From: an uncultured Pelagibacteraceae bacterium
GTDB lineage: Bacteria > Pseudomonadota > Alphaproteobacteria > Pelagibacterales > Pelagibacteraceae
Direction of reading: 5' to 3'
Assembly: GCA_902610755.1 (NCBI GenBank)
Contig: CACLWW010000004.1
Location: 1 to 64,000 of the forward strand
DNA length: 64,000 bases
Notes under the pieces: model-generated
Database searches by the model: none
What the model saw: only the letters and a program-made list of their open reading frames with translations
What the model was told of the DNA's origin: nothing
Made by a program: the position numbers and the translations under genes
Shown: one piece after another, positions 38,647 to 48,013 of the stretch
Position numbering within the stretch: position 1 is the stretch's first letter
Layout of the letters: every line of letters begins with the position of its first letter

Positions 38647-39380
38647 TGTTAAAAATCGATAACCTAAATGCAAAAATAGAAGATAAATCAATTTTAAATG
38701 GCTTCTCTCTTGAGATTAAACCTGGAGAAGTTCATGCTATAATGGGTCCTAATGGATCAGGAAAAAGCACTCTATCTAATATTTTATCAGGAAAAAAAGG
38801 GTATGACGTAACAGGGGATGTTTTATTTGAGAATAAAAATTTATTTGATCTTGAGACAGAGGAAAGAGCTCATAAAGGAATATTTTTAGCTTTTCAATAT
38901 CCTTTAGAAATTCCAGGTGTAAATACAAACATCTTTTTAAAAACTTCTTTAAACGCTATTAAAAAAGCGCGTGGTGAAAAAGAATTAGACGCATTAGAGT
39001 TTCTCAAATTAGTAAAAGAAAAAGCAAAAAATCTAAAATTTGATGAAGAAAAACTTAGTAGACAACTTAATGTTGGTTTTTCTGGTGGAGAAAAAAAGAA
39101 GAATGAAATTTTACAAATGTCTATTTTAGAACCAAAATTATCAATTTTAGATGAAACAGATTCAGGACTAGATATTGATGCATTAAAAATTGTTGCAGAT
39201 GGTGTTAACTCATTAAGAAAAAAAGATAATTCTTTTTTGATAATAACCCACTATCAAAGATTACTTAATTATATAAAACCTGATTTTGTTCATGTTTTAA
39301 TGAATGGAAAAGTAGTTAAATCAGGAGGACCTGAGTTAGCGCTAGAGTTAGAAAAGAAAGGTTATGAAAACATAAACTAA
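38646..39380 (+). CDS. sufC: SufC ATPase
   Basis: SufC is the ABC-type ATPase that drives conformational change of the SufBCD scaffold. Walker [11 protein letters not shown] lies near residue 35, the signature is unusual for ABC proteins but typical of SufC ([17 protein letters not shown]), and Walker B is [16 protein letters not shown], followed by [16 protein letters not shown]. 244 residues. It shares single-base stop/start overlaps with sufB and sufD, so the three complex subunits are made in equal coupled fashion. Confidence 0.97.
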   Translation: MLKIDNLNAKIEDKSILNGFSLEIKPGEVHAIMGPNGSGKSTLSNILSGKKGYDVTGDVLFENKNLFDLETEERAHKGIFLAFQYPLEIPGVNTNIFLKTSLNAIKKARGEKELDALEFLKLVKEKAKNLKFDEEKLSRQLNVGFSGGEKKKNEILQMSILEPKLSILDETDSGLDIDALKIVADGVNSLRKKDNSFLIITHYQRLLNYIKPDFVHVLMNGKVVKSGGPELALELEKKGYENIN

Positions 39381-40630
39381 TGGAAAATTTTAAAACAGAT
39401 TTTAAAAAAACATTAAAGAATAACAATTTATCTGAAAAGGAAATTGCTTTTAAAAATCTTAATGCAAAAGAATTCTCGAGCCATGGTTTCCCAAATAGGA
39501 AAGATGAAGATTGGAAATTTTCAGATATTAATCAAATTATTAAAAAAGAAATTGGAGAATTAAATTTTTACAATGAACAATTAAAAAAAATTGAGATAGA
39601 TAAAGATATCTTACTCAATGAAATAGAACATAACAAATTGTTTTTTGTAAATGGTCAATTAGTACAGATTGACTTTAATTCTGAGGATAAAGGTAAAATA
39701 GAATTTTTAGATAATCAAAATAATATAGATGAACAATTAGCAGATAATTCTTTAATAAATTTGAATAACGCCTTATCAAATAAAAGTTATAAATTATTGA
39801 TTAAGAAAAATTATCAAATTAAAAAACCTCTTATTATTTACCACACAACTAAAAGTGAATTAAAATCACAAAGCATAAATTTTAAAATTAATTTTGTGTT
39901 AGAGGAAAACAGTTCTTTAAAGTTAATTGACTTTGTAAAAGACAAAGGTAATAAAAACTTTATCAATATTTTTTACAATTTTTCTTTAGAAAAAAATTCA
40001 ATTTTAAAAAACTACAAAATTGATCAGTTTGAAAATGATAATATTAGATATATGTTTAACAACATTAAACAATCTTCTAATAGCGTTTCAGAAACATTTT
40101 ATTTATCTAAAGGATCAACTTTTTCAAAAAACGAAATCTTTTGTGACTTAAAAGGAGAACACTCTTCAGCTTTTGTGAATGGTATATTTTCACTAAATAA
40201 AAGCAAACACCACGAGATTAAGGCAAAAATTAATCATTTAGTTGAGAATACAAAAAGCTATCAGTTAGTGAAAAGTGTTTTAGAAAATAAATCAAGATCA
40301 GTTTATCAAGGAAAAATATATGTAGACTCGAAAGCACAAAAAACAGATGGCTATCAATTAAGTAAAGCAATATTGGTTGATGAAACAACAGAATTTAATG
40401 CAAAGCCTGAGTTAGAAATTTATGCAGATGATGTAAAATGTTCACATGGATCTGCTTCTGGAAGTTTAGATGAAAATTCAATATTTTATTTGATGTCTAG
40501 GGGCCTTAGTTACAAAGAGGCAAGAGAATTATTAATAAATGGTTTTCTTGTTGAAGTAATCAATCAAATAACTGATGAATCAATTAAAAAACTTATTAAA
40601 AATTTATATGGATTAAAAAATGAATATTAA
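39380..40630 (+). CDS. sufD: Fe-S assembly protein SufD
   Basis: SufD is the SufB paralogue that completes the SufBC2D complex and helps iron entry. The N-terminal half is divergent (SHGFPNRKDEDWKFSDINQI is recognisable), and the C-terminal beta-helix contains GVF-like SAFVNGIFSL, KSVLENKSRSVYQGKIYVD, KTDGYQLSKAILVDE, PELEIYADDVKCSHGSASG and YLMSRGLSYKEARELLINGF. Length 416. It overlaps the start of sufS by 11 bases. Low conservation of the first 250 residues is common for SufD. Confidence 0.95.
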   Translation: MENFKTDFKKTLKNNNLSEKEIAFKNLNAKEFSSHGFPNRKDEDWKFSDINQIIKKEIGELNFYNEQLKKIEIDKDILLNEIEHNKLFFVNGQLVQIDFNSEDKGKIEFLDNQNNIDEQLADNSLINLNNALSNKSYKLLIKKNYQIKKPLIIYHTTKSELKSQSINFKINFVLEENSSLKLIDFVKDKGNKNFINIFYNFSLEKNSILKNYKIDQFENDNIRYMFNNIKQSSNSVSETFYLSKGSTFSKNEIFCDLKGEHSSAFVNGIFSLNKSKHHEIKAKINHLVENTKSYQLVKSVLENKSRSVYQGKIYVDSKAQKTDGYQLSKAILVDETTEFNAKPELEIYADDVKCSHGSASGSLDENSIFYLMSRGLSYKEARELLINGFLVEVINQITDESIKKLIKNLYGLKNEY

Positions 40631-41837
40631 AGATATCAAAAAAGAATTTCCAATATTTGATAACAAAGTTCATAATAATGATCTAGTTTATTTAGATAGT
40701 GCTAATTCATCTCAAAAGCCTAAAGTTGTTGTAGATAGAATCTACGATTTTTATACTAAAGAATTTTCAAATGTGGGTCGTAGCGTTCATTACTTAGCTG
40801 TAGCAGCAACAAATTTATACGAAAATACAAGGGTTTTAGTACAGAAATACATTAATGCAAAAGATCCAAACGAGATAGTTTTCACAAAAGGTGCAACCGA
40901 GGCAATAAATTTAGTAGCAAATACTTTCGGTCAAAAATATTTAAAAGAGGGTGATGAAATTTTAATTACAGAATTAGAACACCATTCAAACTATGTTCCT
41001 TGGCATTATTTAAGGAAATCAAAAGGTGTTAAGATTAATTTTGCAGATGTAGATGAGAACGGTGATATTAGTATTGAAAGTATTGAAAAGAAAATTACAC
41101 CTAAAACAAAAATTTTGGCTATCACTCATCTATCTAATGTTACAGGTGCAATTCTTCCTATTAAAGAAATTATTCAATTAGCACATTCAAAGAATATTCC
41201 AGTTCTTGTAGATGGTTGTCAGGGAGCTCCACATTTAAAATTAGATATGCAAGATCTTAATTGTGATTTTTACGCAATATCCTGCCATAAAATGTATGGA
41301 CCTACTGGTCTTGGTGTATTGTATGCTAAAAAGAAATGGTTAGAAGAGTTACCACCTTACCAAGGCGGCGGCGGAATGATTGGTGAAGTAAAAAAAGAAG
41401 GGATTACTTTTGGAGATCTTCCTAATAAATATGAAGCAGGTACAATGGCAACTGCACAAGTGATCGCATTTGGTGAGTCAATTAATTTCATAAACAAACT
41501 CGGTATAGATAAAATTGAGGAACATGAGAGAGAATTGACAAAATACGGTGAAGAAATTTTAAGAAAAAATAATTCTGTAAAACTCATTGGGAGCCCAAAA
41601 AATAAAGGGTCAGTTTTATCATTCACTTTAGATGGAATTCATCCACATGATATAGCAACTATACTTGATGAAGATGGTGTTGCAATAAGAGCTGGACACC
41701 ATTGTTGTCAAATCCTTCATGAAAAATTAGGATTAGCAGCTACAGCTAGAGCATCTTTAGGTGTTTACAATACCAAAGATGATCTCGATCAATTAAACAG
41801 CTCAATTAACAAATGTATAAAAATATTTAATTCATAA
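40620..41837 (+). CDS. sufS: SufS cysteine desulfurase
   Basis: SufS is the PLP enzyme that takes sulfur from L-cysteine for cluster assembly. The PLP lysine is in YAISCHKMYGPTGLGVLY; the His stacking on PLP is in LITELEHHSNYVPW; the persulfide cysteine is in RAGHHCCQILHEKLG near residue 362. The group II cysteine desulfurase length (405) fits SufS and not IscS. The 5' end overlaps sufD by 11 bases, and the stop touches sufU's ATG. Two adjacent cysteines (HHCCQ) are at the active site, common in this subfamily. Confidence 0.97.
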   Translation: MNIKDIKKEFPIFDNKVHNNDLVYLDSANSSQKPKVVVDRIYDFYTKEFSNVGRSVHYLAVAATNLYENTRVLVQKYINAKDPNEIVFTKGATEAINLVANTFGQKYLKEGDEILITELEHHSNYVPWHYLRKSKGVKINFADVDENGDISIESIEKKITPKTKILAITHLSNVTGAILPIKEIIQLAHSKNIPVLVDGCQGAPHLKLDMQDLNCDFYAISCHKMYGPTGLGVLYAKKKWLEELPPYQGGGGMIGEVKKEGITFGDLPNKYEAGTMATAQVIAFGESINFINKLGIDKIEEHERELTKYGEEILRKNNSVKLIGSPKNKGSVLSFTLDGIHPHDIATILDEDGVAIRAGHHCCQILHEKLGLAATARASLGVYNTKDDLDQLNSSINKCIKIFNS

Positions 41838-42307
41838 TGGACTTAAAAGATTTATACCAACAATTAATTCTAGATCATGGAAAAAATCCTAGGAACTTAG
41901 GAAAGTTTGAAAATTTTAATAAAGACGCTAAAGGACATAATCCTTTATGCGGAGATAAAGTTCATGTTTACTTAAAATTGGATGAAAATAAAAAGATTTC
42001 CGATATCAAATTTGAAGGTGAGGGATGTGCGATATCCATGGCATCTGCTTCCATAATGACTGAATTGATGAAAAATAAAGAGGAACCAGAGGTAAAAGAA
42101 TTGATTGATGACTTTTTAAAAATGATAAAAGATAGCCCTGAACTTAGTTCTAAAATTATTAGTGAGGATGAAAAAACTAAACTTATGTCTTTGTCTGGAG
42201 TTAAAAAATACCCAATGAGAGTAAAATGTGCAACCTTACCGTGGCATACTTTAGTTTCAGCCATGACAGATAAACCTGGAGAAGTAAATACTGAAAAGGA
42301 AGATTAA
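41837..42307 (+). CDS. sufU: SufU-type IscU/NifU-like sulfur-transfer protein
   Basis: A 156-residue NifU-N-type protein. The three ligand cysteines are in HNPLCGDKVHV, GEGCAISMASASIM and RVKCATLPWHTLV. The insertion before the last cysteine (SLSGVKKYPMRVKC) is the mark of SufU rather than IscU. SufU takes sulfur from SufS in Gram-positive bacteria; the same role here is inferred from its place between sufS and sufT. No hscA, hscB or fdx genes are in the operon, in keeping with a SUF-only system. Confidence 0.9.
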   Translation: MDLKDLYQQLILDHGKNPRNLGKFENFNKDAKGHNPLCGDKVHVYLKLDENKKISDIKFEGEGCAISMASASIMTELMKNKEEPEVKELIDDFLKMIKDSPELSSKIISEDEKTKLMSLSGVKKYPMRVKCATLPWHTLVSAMTDKPGEVNTEKED

Positions 42308-42607
42308 ATGGAATTAAAAGATAAAGTAATATCAGAAATCAAGAAAATCTATGATCCCGAAATACCAGTAAATATTTATGATTTGGGTTTAATTTATAAT
42401 GTAAAAGTTGATAAAGAAAATGTTGTAGAAATTAAAATGACTCTTACTACTCCAAATTGTCCAGTTGCCGAAAGTCTGCCTAAAGAAGTAGAGGAAAGTG
42501 TTAAAGGTATTAAGGAAGTTAAGGATGCAAAATTAGAATTAGTTTGGGAACCGCCATGGGACAAATCAATGATGTCAGAGGCAGCAAAATTGGAGTTAAA
42601 TTTATGA
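42308..42607 (+). CDS. sufT: SufT / DUF59 (MIP18) Fe-S maturation factor
   Basis: A 99-residue DUF59-family protein. The core is YDPEIPVNIYDLGLIYNV, with the conserved Cys in TLTTPNCPVAESLP and the C-terminal LVWEPPWDKSMMSEAAKLEL, which is specific to the SUF-associated branch. These proteins help supply clusters to target enzymes; the mechanism is not settled. It abuts sufU and overlaps sufA by 4 bases (ATGA). Confidence 0.93.
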   Translation: MELKDKVISEIKKIYDPEIPVNIYDLGLIYNVKVDKENVVEIKMTLTTPNCPVAESLPKEVEESVKGIKEVKDAKLELVWEPPWDKSMMSEAAKLELNL

Positions 42608-42936
42608 GTCAGATAATTAAACTTAGTGACAAAGCAGCGGACAGAATAAAGTCAATTTTATCGAACGATAAAACCTCTTTAGGAGTAAGAATTGGTGTTA
42701 AGAGTGGTGGATGTGCTGGGATGTCTTACGTTATGGAATATGCAAAATCAGAAAATCCAAATGATGAAATGATTGAGGAAAAAGGTGTAAAAGTATTTAT
42801 AGATCCTGGTGCCGTTATGTATTTGTTAGGTACTACAATGGATTTTAAAGAAGAGGAGTTTTCATCATCTTTCGTGTTTAATAATCCTAACGAAACTGAG
42901 CGTTGTGGATGCGGAGAGTCTTTTAAAATAGAGTAA
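42604..42936 (+). CDS. sufA: A-type Fe-S carrier (SufA/IscA family)
   Basis: The track starts this ORF at 42544, but ATG 42604 (MSQIIKLSDKAADRIKSIL) fits both the family N-terminus and the ATGA overlap with sufT, giving 110 residues. The three cluster-binding cysteines are in GGCAGMSYVMEY and ERCGCGESFKIE. A-type carriers receive clusters from the scaffold and deliver them to client proteins. This is the last gene of iscR-sufBCDSUTA. A T-run follows (TTGTTTTTTTT, about 42959-42969) without a convincing hairpin. Confidence 0.94.
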   Translation: MSQIIKLSDKAADRIKSILSNDKTSLGVRIGVKSGGCAGMSYVMEYAKSENPNDEMIEEKGVKVFIDPGAVMYLLGTTMDFKEEEFSSSFVFNNPNETERCGCGESFKIE

Positions 42937-42999
42937 CTTTTATCATATATATTAAGGGTTGTTTTTTTTAAATTAAGTTAATAACCTAATTGTTCTTAT

Positions 43000-45054
43000 A
43001 TGAAAAAGGACACTTATAAAAACAAGGCCACTTTTCTAGAAAAATTAAAAACCAAGTCTAAACGAGAAGCAAATTTGTTTTTTTCTTTGTGTGAAGACGA
43101 TAGTGAAATAGTAAACACAAAAAAATTCAAGGAAGTTTTATTAAACTCAGGTTTAAAAGCCAATGATAAAAGACTATATAACCTTTTTCAGAATTTAGAC
43201 GCTCATGGTGATAAAATTGTTTTTGAAGACTTTATTGATATTATCCGAAGTTCAGAATTAATTGTTGAAAAATCTTTAAGAGGTGAATTATCAATCCCAG
43301 ATTTTAGCTATTTTGCAAAAAATTTGGATAGTATGTTTGATGAAGTAAAAAAAATTAAAACAGGGGAATTAGCATCATACATCCCACCACTAGCTGAAGT
43401 TGATCCAGATCAATTTGGTGTTGCAATTGTAACAGCAGATGGTCAAATATATCAAAAGGGTGATAGTAATGTTGATTTTTCAATTCAATCTATGTGCAAA
43501 CCTTTTAACTATTGTTTTGCAATGGAAAGATTGGGTTTAGAAAAAGTTCATCAACATGTTGGTCAAGAACCATCTGGTAGACAATTCGATGATCTAACTT
43601 TATTAGCAAAAACAGCTATAGGTGACCTGCAAGGAGAGCATGCTAAAGATAATCGAAACGGAAAATCTAGTCGCGTTCCTTTTAACCCAATGGTCAACGC
43701 TGGTGCGATAATGACAGCTGGTCTAATAGGTCCTGAAGAGTCTCACAGTCAAAGATTAAGATACATAAGACAACAGTTTGGCAGGCTAATAGGATGGTCT
43801 CCAAAAGATGATTTTGGTGCTGAGTTACCAAGATTCAATAAAAATATGGCTCGCCAAGAAAATTTTACGGGATATAATAATATTGCAATGGGTTATCTTT
43901 TGATGGCTACAGGCAATTTACCCCATACCAAAACCAAGCTGCACAATGACATACATCCTGATGAGGATGAATTTGACTTTTACACAGAACCCGCAGTTAC
44001 CGAAGCACTCAAGCTCTATTTTAGCATATGTTCATTAGAGATGACTTCTGTAAATTTTGCAACAGCCGCAGCCACGCTTGCTAATAGTGGCGTTAATCCC
44101 CTAACTCAAGATCGTGTACTAAGTCAGAAAACTGTAAGAAATTGTTTACCAGTTCTACAAACTAGTGGGATGTATAATGCTAGTGGTACATTCTTTCAAC
44201 AAGTGGGATTACCAGCAAAAAGCGGAGTAGGTGGTGGAGTTATATTAATAGTTCCAAGACTGATGGGAATATGTATTTTTTCACCTCGCTTAGACAAACA
44301 AGGAAATAGTGTTAGAGGAATTGAAATGGCGAGACGAATTACATCAAAATATTTAGTTCATACTTTTGATGGTACAATGACAGATACAGATCGTCTTGAT
44401 CCAAAAATACCAATTTCGAAGTGGCGTGCGAATAGCTGTGGAGAGGCAATTTGGGCTGCAAGCAATGGAAATATTAGAACATTGGAGCGTTTAGTTAGTG
44501 AACAAAGAGATCTTCAAAACGGAGACTATGATATGAGAACTCCATTGCATTTAGCGTCAGCTGAAGGTCAACTAGAAGCAGTTCAATTTTTACTTAAACA
44601 GGGTGTTAAACCGATACCAGATCGTTGGGGCGGTTACGGATACTTTGATGCAAAAAATAATAATCATAAAGAAATTGTAAAGGAATTTGAAAAACTTGAT
44701 ATTGATTACACTCAAGCATCACACTTAATTGAAGATCCTAATGGAAAAACCGACAAGATGGCAATTTATGATGATGAATTAGCAGTCATTGAACTATTGT
44801 TCGCAGCTTCCGAAAACAACGTTGAAGGTATACGAAATTTGGTTGCAAAGGGAATACCTGTGCATGCCGGAGATTATGACTCTAGAACAGCTTTACATCT
44901 TGCAGCTGCTGAAGGCTGCTTAGACGTAGTTGAGTACTTGGTTACACATGGACACCCTTTATTCGTTAGAGATAGATGGGGTGCTACACCTTTAGATGAG
45001 GCTAAAAGAGAAAAAAGAAAATCTGTTATTAATTATCTTAAAGATTTTAATTGA
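43000..45054 (+). CDS. glsA: Kidney-type-like glutaminase with EF-hand-like and ankyrin domains
   Basis: A 684-residue glutaminase, twice the size of ordinary bacterial GlsA (about 310). Residues about 22-90 form an EF-hand-like helical domain (LFQNLDAHGDKIVFEDFIDI), residues about 115-440 the serine-dependent glutaminase core with SXXK (QSMCK; Ser164, Lys167), NPMVNAGAIM, NNIAMGYLLMATG and LPAKSGVGGGVILIVP, and residues about 480-684 ankyrin repeats. The architecture is that of animal KGA/GLS, and DYDSRTALHLAAAEG closely resembles the animal repeat. The ankyrin module is doubled (GDYDMRTPLHLASAEG and GDYDSRTALHLAAAEG). It releases ammonia and glutamate from glutamine and faces glnA, the opposite reaction. 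Confidence 0.93.
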   Translation: MKKDTYKNKATFLEKLKTKSKREANLFFSLCEDDSEIVNTKKFKEVLLNSGLKANDKRLYNLFQNLDAHGDKIVFEDFIDIIRSSELIVEKSLRGELSIPDFSYFAKNLDSMFDEVKKIKTGELASYIPPLAEVDPDQFGVAIVTADGQIYQKGDSNVDFSIQSMCKPFNYCFAMERLGLEKVHQHVGQEPSGRQFDDLTLLAKTAIGDLQGEHAKDNRNGKSSRVPFNPMVNAGAIMTAGLIGPEESHSQRLRYIRQQFGRLIGWSPKDDFGAELPRFNKNMARQENFTGYNNIAMGYLLMATGNLPHTKTKLHNDIHPDEDEFDFYTEPAVTEALKLYFSICSLEMTSVNFATAAATLANSGVNPLTQDRVLSQKTVRNCLPVLQTSGMYNASGTFFQQVGLPAKSGVGGGVILIVPRLMGICIFSPRLDKQGNSVRGIEMARRITSKYLVHTFDGTMTDTDRLDPKIPISKWRANSCGEAIWAASNGNIRTLERLVSEQRDLQNGDYDMRTPLHLASAEGQLEAVQFLLKQGVKPIPDRWGGYGYFDAKNNNHKEIVKEFEKLDIDYTQASHLIEDPNGKTDKMAIYDDELAVIELLFAASENNVEGIRNLVAKGIPVHAGDYDSRTALHLAAAEGCLDVVEYLVTHGHPLFVRDRWGATPLDEAKREKRKSVINYLKDFN

Positions 45055-45082
45055 ACGATTTTTCTTAAACTACACAAATACT

Positions 45083-46489
45083 TTAACAACTATAATACAT
45101 TTCGTATTCAATAGGATGCGGAGTATCTTGAAAGTTATTTACTTCTTCCATTTTCAAGTCAATGTAAGCATCAATCTGATCGTCAGTAAACACTCCACCT
45201 TCAGTTAAAAATTTTCGGTCTTCATCTAAAGCTACACAAGCCTGTCTTAATGATGAACAAACAGTCGGAATACCTTTTAGCTCCTCAGGACTTAAAGCAT
45301 ATAAGTCTTGGTCCATTGGTTTACCAGGTTTGATTTTATTCTTAATTCCATCTAAACCTGCCATCAACATTGCTGAAAATGTTAAATAAGGATTCCCAGA
45401 AGCATCAGGAAATCTTACTTCAACTCTTTTACCTTTTTTACTTGTACTAAATGGTATTCGACAGCTTGCAGATCTGTTTCTAGATGAGTAAGCTAATAGC
45501 ACTGGTGCTTCAAATCCTGGAATTAGTCTTTTGTAGCTGTTAGTAGAAGCGTTTGAAAAAGCGTTAAGTGCTCTTGCGTGTTTAATAATCCCACCAATGT
45601 AGTACAAACATTCATCAGATAGTCCGGCGTATTTGTCTCCTGCAAACAACGGCTTATCTCCATTAAAAATAGATTGATGGATATGCATACCTGAACCGTT
45701 ATCATTCTTAACTGGTTTTGGCATAAACGTAGCTGTTTTACCAAATGAATGAGCTACATTATGAACTGCGTATTTATAAATTTGCATACTGTCACCTTGG
45801 TTAACTAGAGTGTTAAACAAAGTTCCGAGTTCGTGTTGGCTTGGTGCAACTTCATGGTGATGTTTCTCGACCTTTACACCCATATCCCTCATTGCTTTAA
45901 GACATTCAGATCTTAAATCTTGTCCACCATCAACTGGAGGAACCGGGAAGTAACCACCTTTAATCTTTGGTCTGTGTCCCATATTTCCATTATCATATTT
46001 CTTTCCTGTATTGTAAGGACCTTCAATACTATCAATTTCAAAACCTGTTTTATTCATATCGTTAGAAAATTTTACATCATCAAATACAAAAAATTCTGGT
46101 TCTGGTCCAAAATAAGCTTTGTCTCCAATTTTAGTTTTTTTTAAATATTCCTCAGCTTTTTTTGCAGTGGATCGTGGATCTCTCTCGTAAAAACTTTTAG
46201 TAATTGGGTCCATTACATCACAAAAAAGTACTAATGTAGTGTGTGAAAAAAAAGGGTCTACGAAACTGTTTGATAAATCTGGCTTTAAAATCATATCAGA
46301 CTCATTAATCGCTTTCCAACCAGCAATCGATGAACCATCGAAAAAAATTCCATTATTTAGCATATCTTCATCTACTGTAATTAGATCTTGTGTTACGTGT
46401 TGTAGTTTACCTCTAGGGTCAGTAAATCTTAAATCTACATATTCAATTTCTTTGTCTTTTATTTTTTTTAATATGTCTTTTGCACTCAT
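45083..46489 (-). CDS. glnA: Glutamine synthetase type I
   Basis: GlnA makes glutamine from glutamate, ammonia and ATP. I place the start at 46489 ([20 protein letters not shown]), 12 residues shorter than the track. Markers: [25 protein letters not shown], the catalytic region [27 protein letters not shown], the glutamate loop [10 protein letters not shown] and [10 protein letters not shown]. The adenylylation Tyr region [10 protein letters not shown] is kept, so control by GlnE is possible. No glnB is beside it; the gene is alone, convergent with the glutaminase across 28 bases. Confidence 0.96.
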   Translation of the reverse strand: MSAKDILKKIKDKEIEYVDLRFTDPRGKLQHVTQDLITVDEDMLNNGIFFDGSSIAGWKAINESDMILKPDLSNSFVDPFFSHTTLVLFCDVMDPITKSFYERDPRSTAKKAEEYLKKTKIGDKAYFGPEPEFFVFDDVKFSNDMNKTGFEIDSIEGPYNTGKKYDNGNMGHRPKIKGGYFPVPPVDGGQDLRSECLKAMRDMGVKVEKHHHEVAPSQHELGTLFNTLVNQGDSMQIYKYAVHNVAHSFGKTATFMPKPVKNDNGSGMHIHQSIFNGDKPLFAGDKYAGLSDECLYYIGGIIKHARALNAFSNASTNSYKRLIPGFEAPVLLAYSSRNRSASCRIPFSTSKKGKRVEVRFPDASGNPYLTFSAMLMAGLDGIKNKIKPGKPMDQDLYALSPEELKGIPTVCSSLRQACVALDEDRKFLTEGGVFTDDQIDAYIDLKMEEVNNFQDTPHPIEYEMYYSC

Positions 46490-46628
46490 ATAATTTGACC
46501 TTTCAATTTTAAAGTTTAATAGCAAATAAAAATATATTAATATCGTTCATTATATTGATATCTCCTATGCAATTTAAACATGGATTGATACCTAAGTTAT
46601 AAATATTTTACAAACAACTAATAGTTGA

Positions 46629-47111
46629 ATGAATGACTTATTAAACAAAGAGCCAGTAAAACGAGTGATTGAAACCTTAAATAGGTTTAATGAAAACCTC
46701 AAGGTTCAAATTTTGGAAAAAACTGCAAGGACAGCAAAGGAAGCAGCTAATGCCTTAAATTGTGAGGAGGGTGCTATCGTTAAAAGTTTAGTTTTCAAAA
46801 CAGAGACAGAATTTTTAGTTTGTTTAATATCTGGCGATAAAAGATGTTCTTTAAACAAGCTCAAAAAGGTTATTTCAAAAAAAGATGTTTCAATGGCAAG
46901 TGCAGATGAGGTTAAAGCTCAAACTGGTTTTACTATTGGTGGTGTTTCACCAGTAGGTCATATAAATAACCTAGATATAATTATTGATAAAACACTTGAA
47001 AGATTTCAAATTGTGTATGCTGCAGCGGGACATCCAAATAGTATATTCAAAATAGATATTTCAAAATTAAAAGACCTAACAAAAGGAAGGGTTGAGGATA
47101 TTACTGAATGA
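46629..47111 (+). CDS. YbaK/EbsC-type aminoacyl-tRNA deacylase
   Basis: A 160-residue YbaK/ProX-like editing domain that removes wrong amino acids from tRNA. The fold is visible in ARTAKEAANALNCEEGAIVKSLVF, the lysine-containing SGDKRCSLNKLKKVI, and GFTIGGVSPVGH, followed by the C-terminal HPNSIFKIDISKLKDLTKG. It is a stand-alone editing protein; which tRNA it edits is not decided by sequence. It overlaps the EamA gene by 4 bases (ATGA) and probably forms a two-gene operon. The 139-base gap before it and glnA shows no clear operator. Confidence 0.88.
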   Translation: MNDLLNKEPVKRVIETLNRFNENLKVQILEKTARTAKEAANALNCEEGAIVKSLVFKTETEFLVCLISGDKRCSLNKLKKVISKKDVSMASADEVKAQTGFTIGGVSPVGHINNLDIIIDKTLERFQIVYAAAGHPNSIFKIDISKLKDLTKGRVEDITE

Positions 47112-48013
47112 GACAGCCTACTATAGCAGATTATTCATTATTGGTTTTTCTGGGAGTAGTTTGGGCCTCTGCTTTTTTTAACATTAAATTAGCAACAGAC
47201 TCGTTTGGTCCGATAACTATTGCATTTATTAGAGTTTTGTTGGGATCTCTGCCTTTAATAATTTTATGCTTATATAAGAACATCAAAATAGAGGTCTTTT
47301 CAAAAGATTGGCTGTGGTTTGCAGCAATAGGTTTTGTAAACTTAGTTTTTCCGTTTTTCTTAATCGCTTATGGGGTTAAAAACGTTCAAAGTAATCTAGC
47401 TGCAATATTAATGTCCACCTCTCCTTTAACTTCAACTCTACTTGCACACTTCTTTATTAAAAATGAAAAAATTAATTTACTTAAAGTAATTGGAGTGTCT
47501 ATTGGTTTTGCAGGTATAATATATCTATTTTCTGACAACTTCTTGATCAATGAAAACAACCTATTTTCAGCATTATGTATTTTAGTTGGTTCCTTAGGAT
47601 ATGTTATTGGTGGAATACTAACTCTGAAAATAAGTCATAAAAAAAATGAAAACGTGACTGCATCTATCTTAATTTGGGCAACAATAATTTTATTACCAAT
47701 TTGTTTTTATTTTGAAAAACCATGGAACTATAATCCATCACTAACATCAGCAATTTCAATAACTTATTTGGGAGTTATAGCCACAGGTTTAGCTTGGGTT
47801 TTAAGATTTAAAGTCTTAAAAGATAACGGTTTAGTTTTTCAGTCACAAGTAGCTTATTTAATTCCAATCTTTGGAGTAATTTTAGGTTATATTTTTTTAG
47901 ACGAACTAATCACATTTAAAGTACTAGTTGCACTTATTGCAATTATAATAGGGATATATTTTGTTAAAAAATCTACTACTTCGAAGAAGATTTTAAGTCA
48001 AAAAAATATCTAA
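47108..48013 (+). CDS. EamA-family (DMT) transporter
   Basis: A 301-residue inner-membrane protein with ten hydrophobic segments in two EamA repeats (YSLLVFLGVVWASAFFNIKL at the start; SITYLGVIATGLAWVLRFKV in the second half). DMT transporters export amino acids, nucleosides or other metabolites. The substrate is not predictable. It is coupled to the YbaK-like gene by ATGA. Its 3' end overlaps the convergent glycosyltransferase by 38 bases. Confidence 0.88.
   Translation: MRQPTIADYSLLVFLGVVWASAFFNIKLATDSFGPITIAFIRVLLGSLPLIILCLYKNIKIEVFSKDWLWFAAIGFVNLVFPFFLIAYGVKNVQSNLAAILMSTSPLTSTLLAHFFIKNEKINLLKVIGVSIGFAGIIYLFSDNFLINENNLFSALCILVGSLGYVIGGILTLKISHKKNENVTASILIWATIILLPICFYFEKPWNYNPSLTSAISITYLGVIATGLAWVLRFKVLKDNGLVFQSQVAYLIPIFGVILGYIFLDELITFKVLVALIAIIIGIYFVKKSTTSKKILSQKNI

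Noticed and set aside
42937-42999. Possible terminator after sufA with an eight-T run
   Set aside because: I could not find a stable stem directly before the T-run, so only the T-run is noted.
46490-46628. Possible nitrogen-control operator or riboswitch before glnA
   Set aside because: The gap is AT-rich without a recognisable operator, sigma-54 box or riboswitch fold.
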